Assembly (NCBI RefSeq): GCF_000005505.3
Contig: NC_016132.3
Coordinates: 22,806,501-22,870,500 of the forward strand
Direction: 5' to 3'
Source: Brachypodium distachyon
Lineage: Eukaryota; Streptophyta; Magnoliopsida; Poales; Poaceae
Length of the DNA stretch: 64,000 nt
The translations under genes and the position numbers were made by a program. The stretch's first letter is position 1. Each line of letters opens with the position of its first letter. The notes under the pieces were generated by a model, which was given only the letters and a program-made list of their open reading frames with translations, was not told the origin of the DNA and made no database searches. Of the stretch, positions 11,834 to 26,100 are shown piece after piece.

Positions 11834-12070
11834 TTGCATTACAAATATGTTTGGTCGTTGGTTTACTGGGATAGAAAAATCAAAAATCCCTTTAATCGTT
11901 CATCCGTGTTGGGTCTTGCAATTTGTTGGTTTCTTTGGAAATGCAAGAACGGTTTGATTTTTGACAAGAAGAAAGTTTCCCAATTTTTTGTAGGTTGTTT
12001 TTTGGCAACACTGGCTCTGTCCTTGTTTTCTGCTGCTTCCAATGGTGGCCAGAAAGCATATGAAATTTAG
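11834..12070 (+). pseudogene. Possible LINE reverse-transcriptase C-terminal remnant
   Basis: The frame contains ICWFLWKCKNGLIFDKKKVS. This resembles the Trp-rich segment (W-x-x-W-x-x-R/K-N-x-x-I/V-F) near the C-terminus of plant non-LTR reverse transcriptases, where the zinc-binding zf-RVT region lies. No reverse transcriptase core or endonuclease is present nearby, and the frame ends at 12070 after mixed sequence. A short decayed LINE tail is the best guess, but chance cannot be excluded. Confidence 0.3.
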
Positions 12071-13287
12071 ATGCAACTGTATGGAGACGACAGCAGAGGA
12101 GGTCTATGGTCCATTTTGGGTGGTGCGTGGGCCTTATGCTCGAGAATGGATGACTTGTCTTGCCTTTTGTTTTTTCATTTGAGCAGTAGCTGTGAAGGAT
12201 GATACGGTTCTGATTTTTAATACGATGCAAAGAAGAGGGGTACTTCCTCTTTTTTCAAAAAGAAAAAATGCCAAATCTTAACAGCAGTCACCGACCACGG
12301 CATACAGGGATATACGTTGCGTTCTAAATTACTCCCACCAAAATTTAACTTGATCCAATCAACTAATTTATTTTCATTATTAGGCTATATAGTAGCATCC
12401 GGTAATATACAAGACCTAGAGACACATCTACCTATCTGCATCAGACACTGGCACTTTGATTATGTAGATTTTTACCCAAAAAAAGGATTATGTAGATTGC
12501 CAAATGTGTGCTTCAAACTTTATCCGATGCAATCAATCTATGTAGGCAATCGGATCTAAACCATCCGGTGTAGATTAAGGCGGGAACCTGGTGTTATCAA
12601 GGATGGGGTGATTACGTGGCTTATGGCAAAAAAAACATGTTGAAGTCGGTGTTTTGATATCCACCACATGTTTTAGAGCTGATGGTCCACGTGTATAATT
12701 CAGAATGAAGCTTTATACATGAGTGCGTCTGTCTCTATTTAGGACATCTACAGTAGTAGAGTGCATGTGTCTTCAAACTAATTCTACAGTACATGATTTT
12801 TTAGCAGTAAATGCGATTTCATACAATAGTGCAAAGACTGTCTTTTTCTTTAAGAAAGCCATCATTGTGACTTTATTGATTAGGAAATAAGCTTACATCG
12901 TCCACTAAAAAATGGATAATAAAATTTGGTGGGTCAACCAGCTAAACAATCCGTTGGGATCCCCCCTGACTCTTAGACGTAGTTAAGAGTCTTCTCTTCT
13001 CCATCCTATTTCTCTTTCTTCAACACCAACAAATTTCAAATAAGAGTGAATTATTTTCAAAATGTGACAACTTTTTTCAAGCTGACTATGAAGAATTATA
13101 TTATCGTATTAAAAAAACAAAACCAAGAAAATAAGAGAGAATTCAAAATGTGAAACGTACTTCTCATCTAAACCACGTTGTACATCTAATGGCTCACAAT
13201 AAAAGTTTCCAAGTCTATACCTAGCGGGAATTGATACGTCCCAGTACTAACCGCTAGCGTAGACGTCTTCAAAAAACAACCTTACTA
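12071..13287. other. AT-rich intergenic DNA
   Basis: No coding region or complete mobile element is recognisable. Frames are short and of random composition. Confidence 0.4.
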
Positions 13288-13488
13288 CTCCCTCACTCCC
13301 ATATTAAATGGCTCAAATTTGAGCTATCTGTACCCAAAAAAATCTAGATACATTTAATAAAAAATAACACCATCCAAAAAAACATACTCCCTGCATTCCA
13401 TAAAGATTGGCACGGCTTAGTTCAAAACCATAAAGCATTCCATAAAGATTGGCACGGCTTAGTTCAAAGCCATGCCAAACAGAGGGAG
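13288..13488. mobile_element. Two adjacent Stowaway-like MITE remnants
   Basis: The first begins CTCCCTCACTCCCATATTAA at 13288 after a TA but lacks a matching right end. The second begins CTCCCTGCATTCCATAAAGA at 13387 after TA and ends GAGGGAG at 13488. Within the second, the segment CATTCCATAAAGATTGGCAC and its continuation are duplicated in tandem (about 13395-13435 and 13436-13476). They lie about 500 bp past the cytochrome c stop codon. Confidence 0.6.
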
Positions 13489-13983
13489 TTCAAGCTACTG
13501 TATGTATTGATTATTAACATTCCACAACTTGCCACCGCGCACTAGCCAGATAGCTGCCAAAATGATTCAACTCCATGCCGCAGTATGGACGCTATCAATT
13601 GGTAAACAAGATATCAAAATCAATATCGAAGGAAAACATAGTCAGACAGAGGATCAACATCAAACTCAGATTTGACAATTTATAGAATTAACATTCAAGC
13701 TTAATATCAAAACATTAAAGATCTGGGTGCATCCAGTCCCACCGCCACCTGGTGGTCAAAATATGCGTTACTGGGATTTTCCAGCAGCTGAATAAAAAGA
13801 TTGTCGAACACTCATCCAGCTAAACCTAGAGATATGGAACCCATACCATAAGAACGAAATTCAAAAGACCAAACTGTCTCGTGGATCACACCCCGTTAAA
13901 CCAGAGTGGCTTTAGCGTCTAATCTTTTTATTGTACTGTAAAACGAATTCCCTCATATGACAAGATTATAGCAGCATGCACTT

Positions 13984-16230
<2,247 letters not shown>

Positions 16231-16725
16231 CGCCGCCGCCGCACGAAGAGACTCGCCGGTAGACTCGAGGGGGAGAGGTCAAGTGGAAGTTTTGCTCGCC
16301 TTTCTGGCTTCGGGCGATTTCGTCGGGCTCGTGTTGTATAGACCCGTCTTGCGGCGAGGCGGGTACGTGAAAGTACCAGAATGCCCCTAGGATGCTTTTC
16401 ACGGGGCCCACGTGGGGGAGGGGTGTTCTGGGGAAGTGGGAGGTTCGAGAAGGTTTCCGTGTCTTGGAGAAAAAGAAAGGGGGTTGGGCGGCGCGTGGAT
16501 GGTGAGCGTGGGCGGGTGGAGGGCGAACGCTCCGGTCGGTGTAGGGCTCCCAGCGTACCACAAGGGCGTTTCGTGGACCGGGTCCTTGAGGGCGTTGGAG
16601 TCTCCTTTCGCTCGTGTCGAACCGTCGAAAGGTGGGGAAACGGGAATCAGGTCCGTCAGTTGGCAGGGTATGGGCAGATGGACGATCCCTGGTCGAAGAT
16701 TCCGAGGAAAAACCAAGGGAAAAAC
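16231..16725 (-). promoter_or_regulatory. 5' UTR and proximal promoter of cytochrome c
   Basis: About 495 bp separate the cytochrome c start codon from the left end of the PIF/Harbinger element. The part next to the ATG is GC-rich and leader-like. I could not fix a TATA box or transcription start. Any promoter elements further upstream would now lie beyond the 2.4-kb transposon. Confidence 0.4.
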
Positions 16726-16728
16726 TTA

Positions 16729-19124
16729 GAGCAACTCCACTGGCACTCGGCCGCCCCATTTCGCCTCCAGCACCAGGTCATTTGGCGGGGCGTCGGCGCA
16801 CCCTTTTTTTTGAGTCCCAGCCACATCCCCTAAACGTCGCTCCTCAAAAAAATACAATTCAAACAAAAAAATTGACGCCATTTCACAGGCCGGTCCAAAT
16901 CGCGAAATCGTCCAAGTTCATCAGAAGTTTCGACGATCAAAATAACATCAAACTTAAATAAAAGTGAAATCACTCGGCCCCTTCGTCTTTCGCCGGCGCT
17001 GATGGCTCTTCCGAGCCCGTCGGTGATGTAGAAATGGCCGGAGTTGCTGTTTTGAGCGGTGAGGGCGCCGATGGAGTAGAGGTGGCTGTTGCTGTTGTGG
17101 GGGTCGCCGACGTCGGCGCTCTTGCTTCAGCCAAAATGAGCCTGCGCTGGCTGTCGTACCACACCTTTACCTCGTCGTCCATGCCGGTGCTGTCGCATGT
17201 GAAGATCAACAAGTCCTCCTGCATCTTCTTTGCTGCGACATTCGCCTTGAGGATCTCGAACTTGTGATCTTGCTTCTTGGTCAAAATCGCCCACCGTGAC
17301 GCCGCGACAGCCTCCCTCTTGGCGGCTTGTGCGGCGGCGTCGGACATGCACTTCTCGATGCATGTGTACAGGGGCTCCGTGGCTGGCACGACATCCCTCA
17401 TTGCCTTTGCCTTCTTGTGGTCGATGGGCCGGCCTTCCGTTGCCGCCGGAGGAGCGGCTTCGGGGTCATAGGTACCGGACTTGGCAAGGCCGTTCCGCGT
17501 CTCCGTCCACTTGTCTCACGTCTCAATTCTTGCGAAGACGTGGATGAACTTAAAGTCTGCGTCGGCGTTGTCGTCTCGGAAGGCAGTGAACATGGCGACC
17601 ATCTACAAGACCGGGCGTCAAATGTAAAATTGGCGACAAAAAGCTCAAAGAAGGCGTCGGCTTACCTGATCTTGGGCGCTGCTGCCGCTTGCGGGTCGCC
17701 GGCGCACCTCTTCTTGAATGCCATGACACTTGTTGCACGCTTATTGGATCATTTGCCATCGGTGCGACAAGCCGGACTCGTTGCGATCGTGGGTCACTGA
17801 CATGAACTCCCGGTCGGTGACCTGGCGCTCATCATACGCCGTCTTCACACGCCTCCAATAGGTGTCGCCGGATGGATTTGCGCCGGTGAAGGGATCTTTG
17901 CTCACGATCTTTCAAGCTTCGGTGAGGCACTCGTCTTCCTTGGCGGTCCATTTGGGGCCTCGGCCTTTGCCGCTGGGATTCTTCTTCTCGGCCGCACCCT
18001 TCTTCTTCCCCTTCGGCGCAGCGACGACATGCTCCTCTGTCCCGTCGGCCCATTCTTCTCACTCTTCGGTGTCCTCGACGGCGTAAGGCTCCTCTTCTTG
18101 GGTGTAGGTGTAGTGAGCATGCTAGGAGCCGCCGTTGATCATGTCGACCATGACGGAGTCGCCTTGTGACATTCCGCCGAACGAGTTGGGCACGGGCTGG
18201 CTGCAGCCGACGTGGAATTGCTGGAAGGAGGCGGATGGCGAGGAACCGCGTAGGAGAAAGGCCCCTGCCGCAGAGGAGGTGAGGCGAAGGCGTTAGGGTT
18301 GAAACCGTTGAGGGGATATGTGGCGAAGGTGTTGGGGTTGAAGCCGCCGAGGGGATCGGTGTCGGGTTAGTCCGACGAGAACCGCGAGAGGGACGACGTG
18401 GCATTCCCCTTGTGGTCATGGGGCATATGGGGCGACACCGGCGATATGCCTGTCGGCGATGGGGACGACGAAGAGCTCCCTTGGCTGCTGCTGCTCCAGT
18501 GCTGGCCTGAGGGTGGCCACGGCACAGGAATGCCAGCCATCTGCGCCGAGGCCGCAACCCTCTGCGCCGCCATCTGCTGGGCAGGTCGGCTTTCCTCTCC
18601 TTGGCCCTCCTCTCCCGTTCACGGCGGGAGGCGCTCTCGATGTTGCGGCGGGTACAATCCGCCGCCCCGTCGGCGTTGCTCATCCCCGGCGGCCGCTCCT
18701 TCTTCTTTGATTTCTTCGCCGCTGCGTCGCCGGCCAACGTGCAACGAGGCGTTGCAAACCTCTTCGGCACCATGGTTTTTCTTGGAGCGACGGTGGTGTC
18801 GGCGACGAGAATTGGGGGAAATGGCTTGACTTTCCGCCCAGGCAGGGGGGGGGGGAGTGGAGGGAAAAGGGGAAGCCGGCGAAAATTTGGAGGGAAATTT
18901 GGATTATCTCGCCGAGAGGTGTGGCCCGTATTGCCTTTTGGCTTCAGCCGGCGCCCCGATCGCCCCCCCCCCCCTAAAGTTAGGTTCGGTTTGAGGGCGC
19001 CGACTAACTTTTTAGGCCGCGCCGACTAAAAAAACAAATTGGAGAGGCCGGCTGGGTCGGATTTTACGTGCCGGCGCCCCTAAGCCCGTTTAGGGAGCCT
19101 TTAGGGGGGCGAGTGGAGATGCTC
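16729..19124 (-). mobile_element. PIF/Harbinger-type DNA transposon, ORF1 only, TSD TTA
   Basis: The left end GAGCAACTCCACTGGC and the right end (complement GAGCATCTCCACTCGCC) form terminal inverted repeats. TTA stands directly outside both (16726-16728 and 19125-19127), the 3-bp duplication of the PIF/Harbinger superfamily. The only coding content seen is a Myb/SANT-like ORF1 relative on the minus strand. No DDE transposase is present in the 2396 bp. It is therefore a non-autonomous or decayed copy that would depend on another element. The gap around ORF1 is filled by C-rich low-complexity DNA. Confidence 0.85.
16970..18773 (-). pseudogene. PIF/Harbinger Myb-like ORF1 protein, broken
   Basis: A start at 18773 opens a Lys/Arg-rich N-terminus (AAKKSKKKERPPGMSNADG). 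A Ser/Pro-rich linker follows, then the Myb/SANT-like domain at about 17990-17700, with KWTAKEDECL, SKDPFTGANPSGDTYWRR and the NESGLSHRWQMIQ segment. The tail (17401-16970) carries KVWYDSQRRLILAEARAP. ORF1 proteins of this superfamily bind the element ends and help the transposase. Several frameshifts and stops (for example near 18370, 18125 and 17900) separate these parts, so no full protein can be made. The family also resembles plant proteins annotated as NAM-associated C-terminal. Confidence 0.75.
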
Positions 19125-19127
19125 TTA

Positions 19128-19530
19128 GGTCTATAATTTCAAACAATGGAAAAGAAAACGAACTACTCCAAGTCACTTATTTTACGACGGAAGGAGTAGA
19201 AAAAACCCCTTTGCATGGCGTTCTCAAGAAAAAACGTACGAGCAGAAAGTTTACTGCCATGTTCTTTTTTGTGTTTATACACGTGGGATTAAGGCAAGCA
19301 CAATGTTTCAACGTTGAGACCCGTATGGTTAGCAGTTCTGGTCCATTAATTAAATTTATGTGTTATTAATACAATTCCTACTATTCAAGCAATGGGAAAT
19401 CGACCGTGATAACGACTGAAACAAGATATTTCCGTACACCGTAAAAGGAATTATTTGATGATTTACTTGTTGCATGGTGAATTGGTGATGGATCCAGAGT
19501 CCACACTAAGACTGGCTAACGAGCACACTT
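19128..19530. other. Short intergenic stretch with a Stowaway relic
   Basis: A small degenerate Stowaway-like hairpin (CTCCAAGTCACTTATTTTAC to GACGGAAGGAG) lies near 19167-19198. Nothing else is recognisable. Confidence 0.4.
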
Positions 19531-20131
19531 GGTTCGTTAAGAGCTCAGTTCGTTAAAAGCAAACCCAACGTTGATCAACAAGTAGTGTTAGAAAAGTTAG
19601 GACCGATTCCGAACCGATGCTAGCTATTGCAGCATGCAGCGCTAAGAATTTTTGACTAGAATGGAATCAAGTCGAAGCTCCGGTTCTAGCTAACGTTGAC
19701 TCTGTCGGTCCCACGCTGGGCTGCCTTCTCTCGTGGATGCTTCATCTCCATCCCTGCCTACTCCCTGCCGAGAAAACAGACGATTAGAATTTCTTGTTTC
19801 AGAGCTACGGTGCTTGTGTCAGGTTCTAGGAACAGATACATTCTCTTGCTCTAAGCTCGGATCGTTAACATCGTTATGATTAACCATCTGAAACTCGGTT
19901 TGTTAAGATCTCGCGAGCGTTCATTAAGCTCGTTAAGATAAATAGATGACATGTTGATCTAAAATTTTTGGCATTAGCTATTTGCTTGGAATAAATTTCC
20001 GCAATAAACAAAATATATCAAAAGCTGAACAGCGCTATAAAGATTGAAAATAACACAGTAAAAGAAAAATAACAACACAATTCGAAATCAAAATAAGTTC
20101 TTTAGTTAACGAACAGAGCCCTTAACGAGCC
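19531..20131. repeat. Inverted-repeat pair rich in CGTTAA motifs
   Basis: Bases 19531-19556 match the reverse complement of 20106-20131 at 23 of 26 positions. Similar CTCGTTAAG/GTTAACGAG motifs recur between them, for example at 19855-19870 and 19895-19940. The arrangement suggests a non-autonomous DNA element of about 0.6 kb with subterminal inverted repeats. I could not find a clean target duplication or assign a superfamily. Confidence 0.45.
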
Positions 20132-20728
20132 GAGTTAACGGGCATTCAATAAGATTGTCGAATCTAGATCTTTTCATCCCGACCTTGTCCACACCAGCGA
20201 TTCCGGATGAAAACGACCTTAAAGCTTGCGATCAGTCCCACAAGGAACAAAGCATGCACGAATACTTATCTATCCAAGAAATAATTGTTCCGGATGAACA
20301 TTGTCAACTCCCTTACCTTCCGAGCTTCTGAAGGTCGTGTTCTTCAGCTAAACTGTTAAAGCTCTATTTATTTCAGGTATATACAATGTTCTAAGTACTT
20401 CTTAGGCAGTAGAACTACGGCATTAGTGGATATCATACACGTAGGTACATCTACGGTTAACATGTGGCAAAAGTGGTGGTAGCGGCGCAAGATAACATCA
20501 ACCATGGACATGGGAAAGTAGCAAGGATGATGCTTCAGAATGCATCGGTTTTCCTTGTCATTCGCAGTTTGACAGCCATGTTGTTCTGCAGAATCCTAGA
20601 GATGGAGACTCGATGTTGGGTTAGTGCCAGTGTGGAGTAGAAGCCCTGCACAGGACCAAAATTTAGTCTTGCAAGTCATGTTCAACATTCCGGTAAGGTA
20701 AATGATTTTGATGCCCATGATCAATTGC
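20132..20728 (-). other. 3' flank and probable 3' UTR of the WVD2-like gene
   Basis: No coding sequence is recognisable here. The part next to 20729 probably holds the 3' UTR of the minus-strand gene, whose TAA stop is at 20729-20731. I could not place the poly(A) site. Confidence 0.35.
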
Positions 20729-23700
20729 TTACTTTGGCTTTCTTCCACCACCGGACGGTTTATTGGGACTTGGCTTGCTCACTGTCTGAGATGGCCGGCG
20801 TGGTGGTGGTGGAGGTGGTGGTGGCTGCAGAATCAAGTGAGCAAAAGGTTCAATCCAGTTTCAAGATATAAACTCCTAAATTATGGATCCAATTAAAAGA
20901 AAATACTCAATTCTAACGATCAAAGTTGGTAACAAGATAAAAGACCATACATTTGGCACCCTCTTTACACTTCCAGTCTGTGAAGGAGTTACACTCTTTG
21001 ATGCAAATACTCGAGATCCAACTGTCTCTTGCATGACCTAAAAAAATCAAGATAGCAGCAGTTACATACAGTACGTAGTATTTATTCTTGTACTTCCATC
21101 CTATCATTATAATTGTAGTTTGTCACAGATAAGAATACGATGTACCACGAGAGACTGTAAAGACTAGAATCTATCACTGCAGCACTGCGCTATTGCATGC
21201 ATGCTTACTGGAAAGTTCACAGTTTTGTCACCTGCTTGTTTGACTTTCTGATGTCCTCTATGACTCGATTAGCTCTATGGCTGGAAGTCAAGATTTTCCT
21301 TGGAGGAAGATTAACAGAACTACACAAAAAAAAAGATGTGGTTATAGCAACAGGATTAAACCAATTCTGACAATCCAAAGCATTGCAGCTCCATATTGCA
21401 TGAGCACCTTGATTTTTGTTTCCCACCAAGTTGAAGTTCCAATCTTTCCTTCCCGTAGCTGCCAAATGGTGCAAAAGGAAGCAATCAATATATAAATGCA
21501 AAAAGAATCAATTAACCATGTCTGAATAAGTTTGCAACAGTAACCTTTTTATTTCTGGCTTGCCAGATTTAACAAGATTTGGAGTAATTGCCTTTTGGGG
21601 AGTAACCTGTAGAGGAATAGAGAGAAAAAGAGAAATTGTACTGTAAGAAATATGCATTCCTTTCATTCCTTTCCATGGTTGACAAAACACAAGAGTTAAT
21701 CCCTTTCAGCATTTTTAAGAAAAATATAACTCAAGTCGTGTTATTATTAAAAAAAGAGAAAGAGATTGGAACATACTGCTATGCGATTGGAATGTACTGC
21801 TGTGGCCATGACCCCATTTGAATCACCTGGCACTGCCCTCAATCTGATAGGTGTTTTTGGATCCAATTTTAGAGTAGTCTCTTTAGTGATAGCGCGTCTT
21901 TGTCCGGTAGAAGGGCGACATGGCATGATGGCAACGTCAGCAGGTTTTGGCGGACTATCCCTGCTAAGACGTCGTTCAGGAGTCGAAGGCCAACATGAGC
22001 TACTAACATTAGCATGCTTAAGCACAGAGTCTCTAGCGACAGGGCGTCTCTCAGCAGTAGAAGGCCTGCGTGAAGGACCAACATTGGCATGCTTTGGTGC
22101 AGTCTCTCTGGTTATAGGGCGCCTCTCGGCAGTAGAAGGACGACGAAGGGTAACAAGATCAGCATGCTTCTGTGCAGTCCCTCTGGTGACATGGTGTCTT
22201 TCAGCAGTAGATGGCCAACATGGGTTGGCAACACCAAAATGCTTTGGTGTCATCTCTCTGGTTGCAGGGCGCCTTTCGGCAGTAGAAGGTCGTCGTGGGG
22301 TAGCAACGTTGGCATGCTTTGGTGCCAACTCTTTGGTGATAGGGCGCCTATCGGCAGTGGATGGTCTATGTGGGGTTGCAACGTTGGCATGCTTTGGTGC
22401 TGACTCTTTGGTGATGGGACGTCTATCAGCAGTGGATGGTCTATGTGGGGTTGCAATATTGGCACGCTTTGGTGTCGACTCTTTGGTGATAGGGCGTCTA
22501 TCAGCAGTAGATGGCCGACATGGGGTAGCAACATTTGTTTGATTTGCTGCCCGCTCCCTGGTGGCAAGGCGTCTTTCAGCAGTAGAGGGCCGGCATGGGC
22601 TAGCCATTTCAGTTGGTTTCTGTGAAACATCTCTGGTGACAGGTCGTCGTTCCCTGGTGGAGGGCCGTTGTGAAGCTGCTGAGGATGGTCTTCTAACAGC
22701 TATAACACCAGGAGATTCTTTTGCCAAAATTTTGCTTCTTCCTGTGTTGCCAACCACAGTGCTGGTTGCAGCCTTTGGCATTCTCAGTGGCTGAACAGTT
22801 CCAGACTTGGCTACCTGGTGAATCACAATGGGCTTGCTTGAATCAGGTCCCTGTAAATTGTTCACAGGAACTTTAGTATTAGTTTAGGGAATTGATAGTC
22901 TTGTTATGATTCGTAACATAAATGCAGGTATTTAAGTTTTAACACACATGATTGAGTAGTTGGTGAACATTATGGGGTCCAGCCATGATGAATTTATGAT
23001 TCTTATCAGAGAACAAATCAAATGTAGATAGAACAATAATTCTGAGTTCTAACAAGATAGACACTTAATCGCATCAATAACACATCCAAATTTAGTGTGA
23101 ATCACTGAATTACCTTATTAGCAAATGAGCGACCAGGAATATAACTAGAAGTTATCTTGATTGTCTTTGGAATAAGTTTTGAAGCTTGACTAATACGGGG
23201 GCATTCCTCGATAGTTCTCTTGGGATTCTCTGTAGTAACATCGGGCATTGCCAGATCATCTTTACTACATTTAGCATTTTGCTGCAACATATCCATCCTG
23301 TGAGAACAATTATCACCACTTGCATTTTCTCCGGTTTCTTCCCCAATTATCTGTAAGCCTCCAAGTGATAAAGAATGGGCCGATGAAGAAATTCCATTAC
23401 TTAAGCTCTCATTATGATCCTTGTAGCATCCCAGTTCATGCTCAGGTGTGGTCTCAGCTGCTATTTGTTCCAAGAAATCTTCAACAAGTGTTCCAGATCC
23501 AGTAGGAGACCCATGTTTTGCAGCTGGTTCGTCTTCTCCTGTCTGACTAGAATCACTACCATCCCCACTGTACTCTAGATTAAGCTCAGTTTGTTGGTTT
23601 TGTTGTTGTAAAGCCTTTAGCTCCCTAATTCTCTTAAAGTATTCTTCAAAGTATGCCTTCTTCTTAGCAACCAATCCATTGAACTTAACAAACTCCTCAG

Positions 23701-24437
23701 TACGCCTGTCGTTGGTAAAAACAGACCATTTCTCCCATGCTAGCGATTCCAAATCAAATCTTCCAAAAGATATGGAACCATGGTCAAACACTTGAGGTGT
23801 TCCCTGGAGGAAGAGAAAACACAGGTAAAAAAAAGTAAAACTATTCATGAAGGTGATGGTTCTTCACTTACAAAAGGCTATTAGCTCCTAACGAAGCCTT
23901 TAAGTTCACAACACTAAATGACATAAGAAATGTCTGAGGGTAGCTAGCATGAAATTCCAGCAATTTCAATTGCGTCAGGTAGATAGGTACTTGCAATTTT
24001 CGCGCCATACACGTCCGAGCCCTGTGCTCCAAAGAGGGTACCTCATGGTTGTTTCTCCTTAGTTAAAAAAAGGCCAAAGAGGTGAGTCCCTGTTGGTCTT
24101 TTTTTTAAAGCAGCTGAACATGTTTACTGGTGGTGCACCGTCATAGCTCAAAGTGAAATTTTATGACGGCATGCATGAAAAACAGCATTTTAGGCATTTC
24201 AACCTGTGACACTTCAAAAGGTTTCTATGTTCGCCACTCTTTGACTGAACATCATATATTCTGATGAAATATATGGTTACAGCATACCTGGAAGTCTTAG
24301 CCATTTTACTATATCTGGCAAGTTTTTTACTGAAATTGTACATACAATGATCAGAGAGAAATTACCTGAGAACTATCCTGCACAGATGATTCCTCATGCG
24401 GCCATGCAAAACAGTTTTGATTTACTTCTGTTGCCAT
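20729..24437 (-). CDS. WVD2-like / TPX2-related microtubule-associated protein, eight exons
   Basis: Exons: 24366-24437, 23114-23803, 21777-22850, 21545-21606, 21408-21458, 21232-21319, 20951-21037 and 20729-20824. All junctions are GT-AG and in phase, giving 739 residues. Residues 35-90 hold the diagnostic block (SISFGRFDLESLAWEKWSVF, then AKKKAYFEEYFKRI) shared by the WVD2-like/TPX2 family of plant microtubule-associated proteins. Residues 90-250 are acidic and Ser-rich. Residues 315-585 are eleven 25-residue repeats around RPSTAERRPITKE, strongly basic and plausibly microtubule-binding. The C-terminus has eight prolines and a basic tail ending GGGRKPK. I do not see the usual C-terminal TPX2 core, so the subfamily is uncertain. 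Confidence 0.8.
21863..22670 (-). repeat. Coding minisatellite, 75-bp unit, about 11 copies
   Basis: Inside exon 3 of the WVD2-like gene a 75-bp unit recurs about eleven times in frame and yields 25-residue repeats. Copies 3 to 5 are nearly identical (RPSTADRRPITKES and following). The outer copies have diverged, and two start with Trp in place of Arg. The ninth and tenth copies are the most altered. The unit length keeps the frame, so copy number can change without breaking the gene. Confidence 0.9.
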
Positions 24438-26100
24438 AGTATATCGTGTTCTAGTTCATTATAGATGTAATTTCCAGACTCTGTAAAATAAAACAAGGCA
24501 TAACCATAAGTAGAAATCCATAATTGAAGTTTCATTTAGACAATCAAGCACAAGATTACTTGAACTATCTACTGTTTTTAAGATGAGGAGTGAAATATCT
24601 GGAGCTAGGTCCACTAGAAAATCTCTAAACCCAACCCACCAACCTGGTTTTAATCCAATCTGTGGCATCTATTATAAGAACAAGTGCTATCCAACAAGGA
24701 AGAATGTGATCTTTGCCTGGCATAGAAATTTAATGGAACTAATGTTCAGTAAACTCTCAAACACCATATCACCATTTATCATGCACTGAAAACAGCATAA
24801 ATCCCCCAAAAGTCCACACTGTTTTGGAATCGATAATTTCTCATCCCCACGAATTAACTCATGAATCATGATCACTGCTAACAACATCATTGGATCCTTA
24901 ACACCTGTCTCACCATACCTACCCTCAGAAGTTAACAGGTCACCTACACGAAATTTCTGCAATATATATTCTAGAACTAGTCAAACAAGTAAACGTAACC
25001 CGACAGGAAAAGATGCATTATTTTACTATAACCAAGCTAAGTTCTTGAGTGATTTCCTCAAACGCCTGCAAGCATGCGGCCGGATTCCATAGTTGATTAC
25101 TCAACAAGGGAGCAGCAAACAAAACCAAAAGTGAGCATTCCAGATATACCGGTTACTGCTAAATCCTTGAAATTGGAGCATTTGAGCAATAGATTTAAAC
25201 AGAAACTGACAAAGAACTCACGCTTAGACACAGCAAGAGAGCGGCAAGCATGAATGGTCGTTCAACTACTGAAAACCCCAACCCTTGACAGGATTTGGCA
25301 TGGTTACGATTAAACACATCAAAAGAGAACACCAGGAGCGCGCAACCACGACATATAGAAGTTAAGCCTTCATTTACGACCAAATCTAGAAAGTTTCTAA
25401 AGAAAATTTGCAGAAATCACGCCCTAGATTACGTCCTTACCAAGTGACAGGGTGCGGATCTAGATGCTATGCGGGGTGCGCAACCAAAATTTGCGGAGAC
25501 TTGTTTGGGTTTTAAGTAATCACTGCACTGCACGACTGAAAAGCTCATACCTCCAAAACCAAAAGATTGCGTACGGAGTGGAGACAGGGACGCGATGTCG
25601 CCACGGGGTAGAACGGGACGGGACGGCGACAGCCTCTAGGGCACAGCGGTGGACCGGTGGTAGGCCGGAGGAGAGATTCTAGACCCGCATTGGGCCGGAT
25701 TGGAGAGCTTGGGTAGGTCGGAGCAAGAGGAAAGGTACAAGATGGTGGAGAGGAGAGGAGAAAAGCTTGAGCCGTGGAGTACGAGATGGTTCAGGTATGC
25801 AAGCAAACAAGCAGTCCACCACAGAGCACGGGCCAGAAGAACCAACCCTACCTGGAACCGCTCGCCGCCGGTATGCCGCCGGCCGGCCGGTCGGCGAAGA
25901 TCGGAGCGGCACTCAGATCCAGGGGTGGAAACTGCTACTGGAGAGCGCGCCCCGTGCTGTGGTCTCTGGCTACTCTGCGTCTCTGCCTACGGTTGGGCGT
26001 ACCAAGAGAGCTTTTTTCCTTTCCTCGGTTTGATTTGTTTGTTTCTTCTAGCGCGGCTGGTGCTGTGACGGCATGTAGGGTGGCGTTATTGCTACGGGGA
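24438..26100 (-). promoter_or_regulatory. 5' UTR with leader intron, and promoter of the WVD2-like gene
   Basis: Directly upstream of the ATG at 24437 the gene strand shows an acceptor (TATTTTACAG at 24481-24490). A matching donor (GGAG/GTATGAGC) lies at 25551/25550. A leader intron of about 1.07 kb is therefore likely, with a non-coding first exon from 25551 upward. The GC-rich region 25560-26100 would hold the transcription start. Frames inside this stretch show no recognisable protein. Confidence 0.5.

Noticed and set aside
16381..16833. GC-rich frames upstream of cytochrome c on both strands
   Set aside because: They cross the transposon boundary at 16729 or lie in promoter sequence and show no domain or splice support.
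21766..22542. A 258-codon open frame on the plus strand across the WVD2-like exon 3
   Set aside because: It is the antisense of the 75-bp coding repeat. A repeat unit divisible by three with no stop in one copy keeps the opposite strand open too. It has no family similarity and no splice context.
21863..22670. Regular repeats that at first sight could recall a CRISPR array
   Set aside because: The period is 75 bp with no unique spacers between identical repeats. The unit is in frame in a spliced plant exon and there are no cas genes.
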